Assembly (NCBI RefSeq): GCF_024204645.1 | Contig: NZ_CP100351.1 | Coordinates: forward strand, 124,001 to 188,000 | Source of the DNA: Desulfomicrobium sp. ZS1 | Lineage (GTDB): Bacteria > Desulfobacterota > Desulfovibrionia > Desulfovibrionales > Desulfomicrobiaceae | DNA length: 64,000 nt | Reading direction: 5' to 3' | In this document: positions 8,579 through 18,817 of the stretch, piece after piece | Numbering within the stretch: position 1 is the first letter of the stretch | Layout: every line of letters starts with the position of its first letter | Made by a program: the position numbers and the translations under genes | Notes under the pieces: generated by a model | Databases searched by the model: none | Told to the model about the DNA's origin: nothing | Seen by the model: the letters and a program-made list of their open reading frames with translations, nothing else

Positions 8579-8779
8579 TTGCCAGGTGTATACATGGGTG
8601 ACAGCGATACGTTTGACTACTCCCTGCGTAAGTTCAAGAAGCAGGTAGAGAAGGCAGGTATCCTTTCCGAGTTGAAAAAGCGTCAGCATTTCGAAAAACC
8701 CAGCATCCAGAAGAAGAAGAAGGAAGCTGCGGCCAAGAAAAGACTGCTGAAGAAGATCCGTAAAATGCAGGTGATGTAA
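8579..8779 (+). CDS. rpsU: 30S ribosomal protein S21
   Basis: 66-aa bS21, the small-subunit protein that assists initiation. The conserved core [23 protein letters not shown] and the Lys/Arg-rich C-terminus are clear. The best start is TTG at 8579: it gives the [14 protein letters not shown]-terminus seen in desulfovibrios and lies 8 bases after GGGAGG (8565-8570). An in-frame GTG at 8570 would overlap that ribosome-binding site. It is the first gene of a macromolecular-synthesis operon, and its stop overlaps the yqeY start (TAATG). Confidence 0.93.
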   Translation: MPGVYMGDSDTFDYSLRKFKKQVEKAGILSELKKRQHFEKPSIQKKKKEAAAKKRLLKKIRKMQVM

Positions 8780-9225
8780 TGAGTCTTTCTGCGCGCATTG
8801 AAAAGGACTATGTGACCGCTTTCAAGGCCAAAAAGACTGACGAGGTGGCTGTCTTGAGAATGCTCAAGGCAGCCGTCAAAAACAAGCAGGTCGATCTCCG
8901 GCGCGAGCTGACCGACAGCGAAATCCTGGACGTTGTGGCCAAACAGGTCAAACAGCGCCAGGAATCCATTGATCAGTTTCGGGCCGCGGGCCGGATCGAT
9001 CTTGCTGAAATCGAGGAGCGCGAGCACCTCATCCTGCGCGCCTACCTCCCCACTCCCCTTTCCCCGCACGAATTGGAAGAGGCTGTGGTCGCGACCATCC
9101 AAACCCTCGCAGCTTCCGGCATGAAAGACATGGGCAAGGTCATGAACGCCATTCTTGGCGAACATGCCGGCCGTGTTGACGGAAAGGAACTCAGCGCGCT
9201 GGTGCGCGCCAAGCTTTCGTCGTAA
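8779..9225 (+). CDS. yqeY: GatB/YqeY domain protein
   Basis: 148-aa YqeY-family protein resembling the C-terminal tRNA-binding domain of GatB. The typical sequence is visible: helical N-terminus, LRMLKAAVKNKQVDL, VKQRQESIDQFRAAGR, LPTPLSPHELEEAV and GKVMNAILGEHAGRVDGKELS. The precise role is unestablished; association with tRNA amidotransferase or tRNA metabolism is inferred from the fold. It sits between rpsU and mutS2, as in many bacteria where yqeY accompanies rpsU. Confidence 0.9.
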   Translation: MSLSARIEKDYVTAFKAKKTDEVAVLRMLKAAVKNKQVDLRRELTDSEILDVVAKQVKQRQESIDQFRAAGRIDLAEIEEREHLILRAYLPTPLSPHELEEAVVATIQTLAASGMKDMGKVMNAILGEHAGRVDGKELSALVRAKLSS

Positions 9226-9229
9226 TTCT

Positions 9230-11527
9230 ATGGATTCAAGAACATTGCAGCTGCTGGAATATCCAAAGGTCCTGCAGCATCTTTCGCACTTCGCGGTCAG
9301 TGAGGCGGGCAGGGATGCCTGCCTTTCGCTTTTGCCTGAAACCGATCCCGTGCGCATTGCCGAACGCTCGGCCCTGGTCCGGGAGGCCATCCATTTTTGC
9401 GCCTTCAAGGATGTGCGACTGGCGGCCTTTCCCGATGTGGCCGGGGTGTTTGCCTATCTGCAGAGTCCCCTGGCATTTCTTGACGTGGATGGGCTCATTG
9501 GGCTCTTTGAGATGCTCAAAGTGGCTGCGGCTCTTCTGGAGCGTCTCGGACCTGCCGACTCGGAGCGCTATCCCGGCCTGGCCGCGTTGGTGGCGGGGCT
9601 GACGCTTCCGCCCAAAACCTGGTCCGGCCTGTCGCGTTGCCTGGCCCCCGACGGAACGATTCGGGACGAAGCCTCGCCCGAACTTTATTCCGTGCGTCAG
9701 GAGATCCGCCGCGTGCATCAGATGTGCACCCGCAAGGTTCAGGATTTCTTCCAGAACAAGGATCTGCAGTTCATTTTGCAGGATGAATTTCTGACCATCT
9801 CCTCCGACCGCTACGTCCTGGCTCTTAAGAACAATTTCAAGGGACGCCTCAAGGGCATAGTGCACGACTATTCCCAGACCGGGGAGACCTGTTATTTCGA
9901 GCCTCTTTTTTTGGTCGAGCTCAACAACGATCTGCAGGAATACAAGCAGGAGGAGCGCGCCGAAGAGCAGAAGGTCCTGCGTTTTCTGAGCGAGCTGGTC
10001 CGCGCGGAGCAGCGCGCCATCGAACTCACCTTTGATGAACTGGTGCGTTTCGACGGGCTTTTGGCCATTTGCCATTTTGCCCGCCACAGCGACGCCCATG
10101 TCGTTGATATAGCGCCAGGCGCGCCGCTCTCTCTGATTCAGGCGCGGCATCCGCTTCTGGTCTTCGGGCAGGATCATGTCGTGCCCGTTGATCTTGAGCT
10201 TAAGGCGGGGCAGCGTGCGCTGATCATCACCGGCGGCAACGCGGGCGGCAAGACCGTGTGCCTGAAGACCCTGGGGCTGCTTGGCCTCATGGCTCACGCA
10301 GGGTTGCCCGTCACCGCGGCCGAGGGCAGCACGTTGCCGTTTTGGAATAATTTTGTCGTCTCCATGGGCGATGAGCAGTCCATTGAGCAGAGCCTGTCCA
10401 CGTTCACGGCTCAGATCCGGCATTTCAGCGAGGTTTGGCCCAGAATCGACACGTACACCCTGGTCATCCTCGATGAATTCGGCGTGGGCACCGATCCCAG
10501 CCAGGGCGCGGCCCTGGCCCAGGCCGTGGTCGACGGACTGCTTGAACGTCAGGCCTGGGTCGGCGCGGTAACGCATTTTCCGGCGCTCAAGGCGTATGGG
10601 CTTTCCAAGGACGGGGTTCGCGCCGCTTCGGTCATTTTTTCCCCGGACACCAGGAAGCCGCTCTTCAAGCTCGGCTACGATCAGGTTGGCGCCAGCCGGG
10701 CCCTTGATGTGGCCCGGGAGCAGGGACTCCCGGAGTCCATTTTGGCGCGGGCCCAGGATTACCTGTACCTCGATGCGGGCGATGCCGAGGAGATTTTCGA
10801 GCGTCTCAATCGTCTGGCAGCGGCCAAGGAAGAGGAATTGGACAAGGCTCGTGCCCGCACCCGCGACCTTGAACTCAAGTTTTCCCGCAAGCTCGAAAAG
10901 CTCGATCAAGAGAGAAGCCGCATGCAAAAGGAATTGCGCGAGGCCGCTCAAGAGATCATGCGTCAGTGGCGCGAAGGGCGGCGCGGGCGCAAGGAAGCCT
11001 TGAAAGAGATCGCTCAGTTGCGCGACAGCGTGGCTCCATCGCCCGAAACGGACGAGGCGATCGAGAAACTTTCCATCCAGGCCATTGCCCAAGGGCAGGT
11101 CCTGCTTTATCTGCCCTGGAACAAAACAGGTCTGGTGCAGGAAATAGACGGCAAGAAAGAGCGCGTGCGCCTCGATATGGGCGGGGTTTCGCTCTGGGTA
11201 GGGCTTTCTGATGTGCAGGTCAGCGCAAAGGAAAAGCATGATGGCGGCAAGGTTGTGCTCAAGAGCGCTCCTGCTCCGGTGACTCCCCTGCGGCTCGATC
11301 TGCGGGGCATGAGGGCCGATGAGGCCGAGTCGGAGCTGTCCCGTTTTCTGGACAAGGCGCTGCTCGCCGGACGGACCGAGGTCGAGATCATACATGGGAT
11401 GGGCACGGGAGCCATGCGCCGGATGGTGCATGAGCACTTGAAAAGATCCAGGGCCGTTGGCGATTTTCGTCTGGGAAATGCGGATGAAGGCGGTGACGGC
11501 GTGACCAAGGTGGCCCTGGCGGATTAA
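9230..11527 (+). CDS. mutS2: MutS2 ATPase/endonuclease with Smr domain
   Basis: 765-aa MutS2. The N-terminal core and clamp domains lead to the ATPase, with Walker A GGNAGGKT (residues 335-342) and Walker B LDEFGVGTDPSQGAAL (D415, E416). A long coiled coil spans roughly 500-610, and the C-terminal Smr nuclease domain runs from about 688 to the end with LDLRGM and HGMGTGAM (the HGxG motif). Characterised MutS2 proteins suppress homologous recombination or rescue collided ribosomes; which applies here is unknown. The start at 9230 begins 4 bases after yqeY stops and gives MDSRTLQLLEYPKV, typical of the family. A longer frame from 9155 would lie inside yqeY. Confidence 0.94.
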   Translation: MDSRTLQLLEYPKVLQHLSHFAVSEAGRDACLSLLPETDPVRIAERSALVREAIHFCAFKDVRLAAFPDVAGVFAYLQSPLAFLDVDGLIGLFEMLKVAAALLERLGPADSERYPGLAALVAGLTLPPKTWSGLSRCLAPDGTIRDEASPELYSVRQEIRRVHQMCTRKVQDFFQNKDLQFILQDEFLTISSDRYVLALKNNFKGRLKGIVHDYSQTGETCYFEPLFLVELNNDLQEYKQEERAEEQKVLRFLSELVRAEQRAIELTFDELVRFDGLLAICHFARHSDAHVVDIAPGAPLSLIQARHPLLVFGQDHVVPVDLELKAGQRALIITGGNAGGKTVCLKTLGLLGLMAHAGLPVTAAEGSTLPFWNNFVVSMGDEQSIEQSLSTFTAQIRHFSEVWPRIDTYTLVILDEFGVGTDPSQGAALAQAVVDGLLERQAWVGAVTHFPALKAYGLSKDGVRAASVIFSPDTRKPLFKLGYDQVGASRALDVAREQGLPESILARAQDYLYLDAGDAEEIFERLNRLAAAKEEELDKARARTRDLELKFSRKLEKLDQERSRMQKELREAAQEIMRQWREGRRGRKEALKEIAQLRDSVAPSPETDEAIEKLSIQAIAQGQVLLYLPWNKTGLVQEIDGKKERVRLDMGGVSLWVGLSDVQVSAKEKHDGGKVVLKSAPAPVTPLRLDLRGMRADEAESELSRFLDKALLAGRTEVEIIHGMGTGAMRRMVHEHLKRSRAVGDFRLGNADEGGDGVTKVALAD

Positions 11528-11546
11528 TTTTTTTCATCGGAGCCGG

Positions 11547-13250
11547 ATGAGCACGTTCGATCAAGGACTGATCGCCCAGATCAAGGCCCGCCTGCGCATT
11601 GAGGACGTGATCGGAAGACATGTCGAGCTCAGGCCGGTCGGTAACAGACTGGTCGCTCCGTGTCCGTTCCACCAGGAAACCAAGCCGTCCTTTTCGGTCA
11701 ATCCGGAAGGGGGCTTTTATTATTGTTTCGGATGTCAGGCTTCAGGCGACATCATCGAATTCTACCGCGCCATCAATGGTCTGGAGTTCGGCGAAGCCGT
11801 GGAGGCGCTGGCGCGGGAGGCGGGCCTGGAGGTCCGCAAGCGGCCGGAATACATGGCGCCGGGTGAGATTTCCCGCTCCCAGTGCCTGGACATGCATGCC
11901 CTGGCTGCTGTTTTTTACCGAGAGGTGCTTGGCCGCGCCCCTGGTCAGGCCGCGCGGGATTACATCGCGCGGCGTGGATTGGCCCCCGAGATCGTGGAGC
12001 GTTTCTGCCTGGGCTGGGCCCCGGCGGGCTGGAACGAGCTGCGCGACCATTTGCGGGGGCGCGGGTTTTCCGAGGTCGTCGCCGAAAAGGCCGGGCTGGT
12101 CAGCAAATCGGCCAAGGGCAGCTATTACGACCGCTTTCGCGAGCGGCTCATTTTTCCGATCATGAATCTGTCGGCCCAGACAGTGGCCTTTGGCGGCCGC
12201 AGCCTAGTGGATGGGGACGGCCCGAAGTACCTGAATTCGAGCGAGACGCCCATCTATACCAAGGGCGAGCACCTCTACGGCCTGTATCAGGCCCGGCGGG
12301 CCATGTCCCACTCCAAGAGCGTGCTCCTGACCGAAGGCTACGTGGACGTCCTCAGCCTGCATCAGTTCGGCTTCGAGAACAGCTGCGGGGTGCTGGGCAC
12401 CGCGCTCACTCCCGAGCAGGTGCACCGCCTCTCGGGCCTGGTCGGGCAGGTTGATCTGGTTTTCGACGGGGACAATGCGGGCCGCAAGGCAGCCCTGCGC
12501 AGCGCCGAGATGATTTTGACTCAGGGCCTCAAATGCCGGGTGCTCCTCATGCCCGAGGGCGAAGACGTGGACTCCGTGCTGCAGAAGAACGGCCGGGAGA
12601 GCCTGCTTGAGCTTTCCGCCCAAGCCGTTGACGGACTTGATTACTGTTTGCGGCAGCTGTCCGCCAATCAGTCCCCCAAGGACGTGCTGAACTGGGCCAC
12701 GGGTTTCATGTCGCGGCTTAAGAAGCTGGACTGGAAGTCCTATTACCTGCCCAAATTGGCCGCAGGGCTCGGACTTTCGGAAACCGAATTGCGTCGAACG
12801 CTGGGTGAGAAAGGTGCTGACGCGATCGCGTCTGCTCCGGCGCGTCTGGAGCAGTGCAAACCTTCCCAGCTTGACAAGAACCTGTTGGCCTTTGCCGTGC
12901 GCTTCCCCGAATATCACGGGCAGCTGCACGAGCTTGGACTTGGCGAGGCCCTGGCCACGGAGCGGGGCAGAATTTTTTGGAGCAAGATTTTCGGGGTCAG
13001 CCCGCATGAAGTCCTGAGCCGCATGGATCAGGGCGAGAAGCAGTTTTATGTTCAGTGCCAGATGCGTACCGACGTCACGGTTGATGATGGCCGGAGCGAA
13101 TGGGACGAGGTTCAGGATTTTTTGCGTCAGACCGGCCAGCGCCGCGATCTTGAGAGTCTCAATTCAGGTTTGCGCAAGGCCCGGCAGAGCGGGGATTTCC
13201 AGGAAGAGCTTCGTCTTTTGGCCTTGATCCAGGCCAAGACGCAGTGCTGA
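11547..13250 (+). CDS. dnaG: DNA primase
   Basis: 567-aa DnaG, which makes RNA primers for replication. The N-terminal zinc-binding domain has C39, H42, C60 and C63 (CPFH ... CFGC). The TOPRIM catalytic core begins near residue 258 ([16 protein letters not shown]) and includes the metal-binding [14 protein letters not shown] (about 304). The C-terminal helicase-interaction domain is present but divergent. It lies between mutS2 and rpoD in the conserved dnaG-rpoD order. Confidence 0.96.
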   Translation: MSTFDQGLIAQIKARLRIEDVIGRHVELRPVGNRLVAPCPFHQETKPSFSVNPEGGFYYCFGCQASGDIIEFYRAINGLEFGEAVEALAREAGLEVRKRPEYMAPGEISRSQCLDMHALAAVFYREVLGRAPGQAARDYIARRGLAPEIVERFCLGWAPAGWNELRDHLRGRGFSEVVAEKAGLVSKSAKGSYYDRFRERLIFPIMNLSAQTVAFGGRSLVDGDGPKYLNSSETPIYTKGEHLYGLYQARRAMSHSKSVLLTEGYVDVLSLHQFGFENSCGVLGTALTPEQVHRLSGLVGQVDLVFDGDNAGRKAALRSAEMILTQGLKCRVLLMPEGEDVDSVLQKNGRESLLELSAQAVDGLDYCLRQLSANQSPKDVLNWATGFMSRLKKLDWKSYYLPKLAAGLGLSETELRRTLGEKGADAIASAPARLEQCKPSQLDKNLLAFAVRFPEYHGQLHELGLGEALATERGRIFWSKIFGVSPHEVLSRMDQGEKQFYVQCQMRTDVTVDDGRSEWDEVQDFLRQTGQRRDLESLNSGLRKARQSGDFQEELRLLALIQAKTQC

Positions 13251-13305
13251 AAGCGGATTTTCACGTCGGCGGACGAAAAGTTTTTATCAACTTTGGGGGG
13301 AACGG

Positions 13306-15072
13306 ATGAGCAATATCAAGGATGTTCAGCAAATTCAGGCGCTGATTGCCGAAGGGAAGAAAAAGGGTTTTCTGACCTTCGATGAACTCAACAAGGCCCT
13401 GCCTTCCGAAGTAAACACTCCGGAACAGATAGAAGAAATCATTGTCATTTTCGATCAGCTGGACATTGATATCGTCGATGAGAAGCTGTCGCACGGGATC
13501 GAGATCGCGGAGGACGACGGCGAAGAGCCCAAGGAAGAGGAAAAGCTCGAGCTGGCCGAAGACGAGGACGGCGCGGATTATTCTTCGCGCAGCAACGACC
13601 CCGTGCGCATGTATCTGCGCGAGATGGGCGCGGTGGGCCTCCTGGACCGTGATGGCGAAGTCTACATCGCCAAGAAGATCGAAGCCGGCGAGCTTGAGGT
13701 CATGTACGCCCTGGTCGAGGTGCCCGTGGCCGTGGAAGAGCTGGTCCGCGTGGGCGAGGATCTGAAAAAAGGGCGCATGAAGCTCAAAGACGTCGTCAAG
13801 ACCATCGAGGAAGACGACCCTTCCGAGGAAGAGATGAACCAGCGCGAGCGGGTCATCAAGCTTCTTGAAGAAGTGAAGAACATTTATCGCAAGAAAAAGC
13901 CCCTCTATACGCGTCTCGACGAGTGCGCGACCCTCGATAAGCGCGTCTTCGGCGTGCAGAAGAAGATCATGGACTACAAGGAAGGTGTTGTGCAGTGCCT
14001 GCGCGACATCAAGCTTGAGAAGACGCTCATCGACCGCATCATCGAGACCGTCGGCGATTACGTGCGCCAGATGCACAATTGCCGCCGCGACCTTTCGGCC
14101 TATATTCTGTCGCTTGGTAAATCCCAGGATGAGATCTTCGGCATTTTCAAGCAGCTCGAAGAGCGTACCATCAATCCCGTGGCCGCCGCCGATCAGCTCG
14201 GCATGACCATGGAAGAGCTTTTTTCCTTCAAGGAAATGGTCAACGGCAAGATCGAGATCCTCGGCAAGCTGCAGGAAAACGCCATGCACGACGTGGATCA
14301 GCTCGAAGAGATCCTGTGGCGCATCCGCAAAGGCAATACCGACGCCCTCGACGCCAAGCAGGAACTCATCCGCGCCAATCTGCGCCTGGTCGTGTCCATC
14401 GCCAAGAAATACACCAACCGCGGTCTGCAGTTCCTCGATCTGATCCAGGAAGGCAACATCGGCCTCATGAAGGCTGTGGACAAATTCGAATATCAGCGTG
14501 GCTACAAGTTCTCGACCTACGCCACATGGTGGATCCGTCAGGCCATCACCCGCGCCATCGCCGATCAGGCCCGCACCATTCGCATCCCGGTGCACATGAT
14601 CGAGACCATCAACAAGCTGGTGCGCACCTCCCGCTACCTGGTCCAGGAGTTGGGCCGCGACCCCTCCCCGGAGGAGATCGCCGAGCGCATGGACTATCCG
14701 CTGGAGAAGGTCAAAAAGGTTCTCAAGATCGCCAAGGAGCCCATTTCCCTGGAAACCCCCATCGGCGATGAAGAAGATTCGAGTCTGGGCGATTTTATCG
14801 AGGACAAGAAGGCCGTGGCTCCTGCTGACGAGGTGGTCAACACCAAGCTGGCCGAGCAGATCGCCCAGGTCCTGTCCGATCTGACCCCGCGCGAGGAGCA
14901 GGTCCTGCGCAAGCGTTTCGGCATCGGCGAGAAGAGCGACCACACCCTTGAGGAAGTGGGCAAGCTCTTCAACGTCACCCGCGAGCGCATCCGTCAGATC
15001 GAGGCCAAGGCTCTGCGCAAGCTGCGCCATCCCGTGCGTAGTCAGCAGCTGCGTTCCTACTATGAGTCCTAG
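13306..15072 (+). CDS. rpoD: RNA polymerase primary sigma factor (sigma-70)
   Basis: 588-aa housekeeping sigma factor. Region 1.1 is at the N-terminus, with an acidic linker ([20 protein letters not shown]). Region 1.2 is [16 protein letters not shown], and a large non-conserved region follows. Region 2 contains [21 protein letters not shown] and [14 protein letters not shown] (about residues 370-415). Region 3 is present, and region 4.2 is the helix-turn-helix [22 protein letters not shown] (about 545-570). It ends the rpsU-yqeY-mutS2-dnaG-rpoD operon. Its terminator lies inside the following reading frame. Confidence 0.97.
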   Translation: MSNIKDVQQIQALIAEGKKKGFLTFDELNKALPSEVNTPEQIEEIIVIFDQLDIDIVDEKLSHGIEIAEDDGEEPKEEEKLELAEDEDGADYSSRSNDPVRMYLREMGAVGLLDRDGEVYIAKKIEAGELEVMYALVEVPVAVEELVRVGEDLKKGRMKLKDVVKTIEEDDPSEEEMNQRERVIKLLEEVKNIYRKKKPLYTRLDECATLDKRVFGVQKKIMDYKEGVVQCLRDIKLEKTLIDRIIETVGDYVRQMHNCRRDLSAYILSLGKSQDEIFGIFKQLEERTINPVAAADQLGMTMEELFSFKEMVNGKIEILGKLQENAMHDVDQLEEILWRIRKGNTDALDAKQELIRANLRLVVSIAKKYTNRGLQFLDLIQEGNIGLMKAVDKFEYQRGYKFSTYATWWIRQAITRAIADQARTIRIPVHMIETINKLVRTSRYLVQELGRDPSPEEIAERMDYPLEKVKKVLKIAKEPISLETPIGDEEDSSLGDFIEDKKAVAPADEVVNTKLAEQIAQVLSDLTPREEQVLRKRFGIGEKSDHTLEEVGKLFNVTRERIRQIEAKALRKLRHPVRSQQLRSYYES

Positions 15073-15784
15073 GCCCGGCGAGACTGCAAATTCTAAGGCA
15101 ACCCCGGGGGTTGCCTTCTTTTTTGGGTTGCCGATCCGGGTAGCTCTTGGCGCTTTGCTTCTACTTGCTTTTGCACAGGGAGCCCTGGCCGAGACGTGGC
15201 GCGTCGGGGTCAGGACGGTTCTGGACGGTGACACCCTGATCCTTGACGGCGGGCAGCGCCTGCGGCTGCGCGGTATCGACGCACCCGAGGTCTCGCGCCG
15301 GGACAAATCCGGACAGTATTACAGCGGGGAGTCCCGAAGCAGGCTTTCCGCCCTGGTTTCCGGCCGGATTCTCGTGCTCGACACAGAGGAACTCGGCACG
15401 GACCGCTACGGACGGTTGGTCGGAGTTGCGCGACTCGCGGACGGGCAAATGGTCAACCTGCTGATGATTGAAGGAGGGGCGGCTTTCGTTTATCCTCACG
15501 CGTCCGACAAGGACAGGGACTTGACGCGTCGGCTGCGTGCGGCGCAGACCACGGCCATGAACCAGGGACAGGGTTTTTGGCCTGCCTTGCTGCGCTCCCG
15601 CGGGGCGAAGACGGGGTATATGGGCACGAAAAGCACCAAGCGTTTCCACACCTTGTCCTGCGTGCAGGGGCGCAAGGTCGGCGTTGCCAACCGGGTATAT
15701 TTTTCTTCCTTGCAGGAAGCCTTCGCGGCCGGTTATGCACCGGCGCGGGGGTGTTCCCCATGGCCTGCGGAAACGGGCCGCTAG
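15062..15784 (+). CDS. Secreted thermonuclease-like (SNase-fold) protein with C-terminal Ada-type zinc-binding-like segment
   Basis: Up to 240 aa. A hydrophobic signal peptide ([18 protein letters not shown]) is followed by a staphylococcal-nuclease-type OB fold with the active-site signatures [17 protein letters not shown] and DRYGRLVG. The C-terminal ~45 residues ([24 protein letters not shown] through AGYAPARGC) resemble the Ada-type metal-binding module often fused to these nucleases. The ATG at 15062 overlaps the rpoD end by 11 bases. The rpoD terminator hairpin (15095-15117) falls inside this reading frame, so translation may instead begin at TTG 15128, right at the signal peptide. Neither start has a clear Shine-Dalgarno. 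Confidence 0.82.
   Translation: MSPRPGETANSKATPGVAFFFGLPIRVALGALLLLAFAQGALAETWRVGVRTVLDGDTLILDGGQRLRLRGIDAPEVSRRDKSGQYYSGESRSRLSALVSGRILVLDTEELGTDRYGRLVGVARLADGQMVNLLMIEGGAAFVYPHASDKDRDLTRRLRAAQTTAMNQGQGFWPALLRSRGAKTGYMGTKSTKRFHTLSCVQGRKVGVANRVYFSSLQEAFAAGYAPARGCSPWPAETGR
15095..15124 (+). terminator. rpoD terminator inside the next reading frame
   Basis: AAGGCAACCC (15095-15104) pairs with GGGTTGCCTT (15108-15117), followed by a T-rich tract. It lies 23 bases after the rpoD stop codon and within the longest frame of the nuclease gene. Confidence 0.85.
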
Positions 15785-15808
15785 CTCACTAAAACCGGAG
15801 CGATTTGC

Positions 15809-17161
15809 TTGAAAGCCATTATTGTCGGAGCGGGAGAGGTCGGATTTCATATCGCCAAGCGATTGGCATCCGAAAACAAGGATGTCGTGGTCATCGACCG
15901 CAATCCCGCGGTGCTGCAACGCATTCTCGAACACATGGACGTGCAGGTGCTGGAAGGCTCTGGCTGCAGCCCAAAGGTGCTGGGCGAGGCGGGCATCACC
16001 AAGGCCGACATGCTGCTGGCCGTGACCGACAGCGACGAGATCAATCTCATGGCCTGTACTTTCGCCAACATGCTTGCACCGGGGCTGACCAAACTGGCCC
16101 GGATCCGCAACGACGAGTACACGGCCTATGGTCAGCAACTGGCCAAAGGCATCGGCATCGGGATTATCATCAATCCGGAGGTCGAGGTGGTGCGGACCAT
16201 CGAGCATATGCTGCGTGCCCCCGGGGCCGTTGACATCTGCGACCTTGCGGATGGCCGGATCAAGATAGTTGGGACCTGGATTACTCCGGGGAATCCGATG
16301 GCCGGGACAAACCTCATGGATTTGCGTCGCAAGGCCGGAGATATGGATCTTATCGTCGCGGCCATCGTGCGCGACGACAACGTCATCGTGCCCACGGGTT
16401 CCGACGTGATCCTGGACGGCGATCTTGTCTATTTTGTCTGCGAGGACAGGCAGCTGCAGTCGGTGTTTTCCTTTCTGGGCAACCGGTCCGGCAAGAAAAG
16501 CAGCGTGCTGATCATCGGAGGCGGCAATATCGGTCTGCGTCTGGCCCGCGCCCTGGAAAAAAAGCCCGTGCACGTCAAGCTCATGGACAAGGACCCCGAG
16601 CGTTGCGCGGTGCTGGCCGGAGAGTTGGACCGGACCGTGGTTCTGGTCGGAGACGGTACGGATCAGGAGGCACTGCTCGAAGAGAACGTTGGCACCATGG
16701 ATGTGGTCGTGACCATGACGGGCAACGAGGAAAGCAACATCCTCTCTTCGCTTTTGGCCAAAAAGCTGGGCACGCCCATGGCCATCACCCGCCTGAACAA
16801 GATCGAATATATGCCGCTGGTGCGGGCCATCGGTCTTGAACATATCGTCAGCCCCCGCCTTTCGGCGGTGAACAGCATCTTCAAGCATGTGCGAAGGGGC
16901 GGCGTGCTCTCAGCCGTGGCCATCAAGGACGGGGCCGAGGCCCTGGAAGCGCTGGTCGGCCCCGAGTCCGACCTTGTGGGCAGGGCGCTCAAGGATCTGT
17001 CCTTTCCCAAGGGCGTGCTGGTCCTGTGCATCATGCGCGCCGACACCGTCCTCATCCCCGCAGGCCATGACGTGATTCAGCGCGGCGATCGCCTCTTCAT
17101 TCTGAGTCTGACCGAATCCATTCCCGAAGTGGAGCGGATGCTGTCCCGGGGACAGGCCTGA
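15809..17161 (+). CDS. trkA: Trk potassium uptake regulatory NAD-binding protein
   Basis: 450-aa peripheral cytoplasmic TrkA with two tandem RCK (Rossmann plus TrkA-C) halves. The nucleotide-binding motifs are VGAGEVGFHIAKRLA (residues 5-19) and IGGGNIGLRLARALE (about 235). It gates the TrkH channel in response to nucleotides. The start is TTG at 15809, preceded by CGGAG at 15796-15800. The stop overlaps the trkH ATG by one base (TGATG), so the two are translationally coupled. Confidence 0.95.
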   Translation: MKAIIVGAGEVGFHIAKRLASENKDVVVIDRNPAVLQRILEHMDVQVLEGSGCSPKVLGEAGITKADMLLAVTDSDEINLMACTFANMLAPGLTKLARIRNDEYTAYGQQLAKGIGIGIIINPEVEVVRTIEHMLRAPGAVDICDLADGRIKIVGTWITPGNPMAGTNLMDLRRKAGDMDLIVAAIVRDDNVIVPTGSDVILDGDLVYFVCEDRQLQSVFSFLGNRSGKKSSVLIIGGGNIGLRLARALEKKPVHVKLMDKDPERCAVLAGELDRTVVLVGDGTDQEALLEENVGTMDVVVTMTGNEESNILSSLLAKKLGTPMAITRLNKIEYMPLVRAIGLEHIVSPRLSAVNSIFKHVRRGGVLSAVAIKDGAEALEALVGPESDLVGRALKDLSFPKGVLVLCIMRADTVLIPAGHDVIQRGDRLFILSLTESIPEVERMLSRGQA

Positions 17162-18606
17162 TGCGCTGGACCATAGCCTTGCACGTGACCGGCCTCATCC
17201 TCTTGTGCGTGGGGCTGTGCATGTTTTTGCCCCTGGTCTGCGGCTGGTACTATGGCGACACGTCTGTCGCGCCGCTTTTTTTGTCCCTGTGCGTGACGGT
17301 GCTGGCCGGCGTGTTTCTCATGTTTTCCTTTCAGCGCCCCAAACCGATGGTCATCAACCACCGGGAGGGAATGGTCATTGTCTCCCTGGGATGGGCCGCG
17401 TGCGCTTTTTTTGGAGCCCTGCCTTTTGCCCTGGGCGGATTTCCCACCTTTACGGACGCATTTTTCGAGTCCGTCTCCGGCTTCACCACCACGGGCGCGT
17501 CCATTCTGACCAATATCGAGGCCCTGCCCAAGGGGCTCCTTTTCTGGCGCAGTCTGACGCACTGGCTGGGCGGCATGGGCATCATCGTCCTGACCATCGC
17601 CATTTTGCCCTTTCTTGGCGTGGGCGGCATGCAGCTCTACAAGGCCGAGGTGCCGGGCCCGGTGGCCGACAAGCTGCAGCCCCGCATCAAGGACACGGCC
17701 ATGAGCCTGTGGAAGGTTTACGTGCTCTTCACGGTGGCCCAGGTGCTGCTGCTCATGTTTGGCGGCATGGACCTCTTCGAGAGCATCTGCCACGCCTTCG
17801 GGACCATGGCCACGGGCGGCTTTTCGACGCGCAACGCCTCCATCGCGGCCTACGATTCCGCGTATATCGACGGCGTTATCACGTTTTTCATGCTGGTGGC
17901 CGGAGTCAACTTCGCCCTGCATTTCCAGCTTTTTCGCGGCCGGCCCCTGGCCGTATGGCGAGATCCGGAATTCCGTTTTTTTGTGATTCTGACCCTTCTG
18001 CTGACCGCCGTCGTGACCTTTTCCATCCAAAGTTCAAGCTATTCTTCCTGGCTCGACGCCCTGCGCTTCGGATCGTTTCAGGTGGCCTCCATCCTCACCA
18101 CCACGGGTTTCGCCACCGCGGACTATGAGCTCTGGCTGCCCCTGCCGCAGGGGGTGCTGCTGCTGTGCATGTTCATCGGCGGCTGCGCCGGATCCACGGC
18201 CGGCGGGATCAAGTGCATGCGCGTCATGCTGCTCTTCAAGCACGCCTACCGCGAGCTGTTCCGGCTCGTGCACCCGCGCGCCGTGCTGCCGCTCAAGTTC
18301 GGACCCAAACTGGTCAAGGAAGAGGTGCTGAACAGCATCTGGGGCTTTTTTATTCTCTTTATTGTTTTTTTTGTTCTCTCGGGGCTGGCGCTGACGGCCA
18401 TGGGAGTGGATGTGCTGACGGCGTTCGCGGCGGTGGTGGCCTGCATCGGCAATATCGGTCCCGGCCTTGGCGAGGTCGGCCCGGTGGACAATTATGCGGC
18501 GATCCCGGCCTTGGGCAAGTGGGTGCTGAGTTTTTGCATGCTGCTTGGACGCCTTGAGATTTATACAGTGTTGGTGTTGTTCGTGCCTGAATTCTGGCGA
18601 AAATAG
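17161..18606 (+). CDS. trkH: Trk potassium uptake channel subunit
   Basis: 481-aa polytopic membrane protein of the SKT (TrkH/KtrB) family. The four pore-loop filter regions are visible: TTTGAS (about residue 116), GTMATGGFSTRNAS (about 216), TTTGFATADY (about 316) and GNIGPGLGEVG (about 430). It imports K+ with TrkA, encoded immediately upstream. Confidence 0.95.
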   Translation: MRWTIALHVTGLILLCVGLCMFLPLVCGWYYGDTSVAPLFLSLCVTVLAGVFLMFSFQRPKPMVINHREGMVIVSLGWAACAFFGALPFALGGFPTFTDAFFESVSGFTTTGASILTNIEALPKGLLFWRSLTHWLGGMGIIVLTIAILPFLGVGGMQLYKAEVPGPVADKLQPRIKDTAMSLWKVYVLFTVAQVLLLMFGGMDLFESICHAFGTMATGGFSTRNASIAAYDSAYIDGVITFFMLVAGVNFALHFQLFRGRPLAVWRDPEFRFFVILTLLLTAVVTFSIQSSSYSSWLDALRFGSFQVASILTTTGFATADYELWLPLPQGVLLLCMFIGGCAGSTAGGIKCMRVMLLFKHAYRELFRLVHPRAVLPLKFGPKLVKEEVLNSIWGFFILFIVFFVLSGLALTAMGVDVLTAFAAVVACIGNIGPGLGEVGPVDNYAAIPALGKWVLSFCMLLGRLEIYTVLVLFVPEFWRK

Positions 18607-18625
18607 ACAGCCTTAGGAGAAAATC

Positions 18626-18817
18626 ATGACCGAATGGGTAGAGATGGGAAAATTTGCCGAGCTTGATGATGTAGCGAAGAAAGAGGCGAACCGTCTGGCG
18701 GAATACGCGCTTGATGTGGCCTTGGATCCGGCCAAGGTGATCCGTTTCGAAGAGACGGAGAAAGGTTTCAGACTGCTTATCGATGAAGATCTGTATAAGT
18801 TTTATCAGGGACTTTAA
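18626..18817 (+). CDS. Small conserved-looking hypothetical protein
   Basis: 63-aa acidic soluble protein (MTEWVEMGKFAELDDVAKKEANRLAEY...) with an AGGAG Shine-Dalgarno 8 bases before the ATG. It has no TM segment or Cys motif. It is packed tightly between trkH and the HD hydrolase, its last base being the first of the next ATG, so it is translated in this operon. I do not recognise the family; an adaptor or regulatory role is only a guess. Confidence 0.72.
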   Translation: MTEWVEMGKFAELDDVAKKEANRLAEYALDVALDPAKVIRFEETEKGFRLLIDEDLYKFYQGL

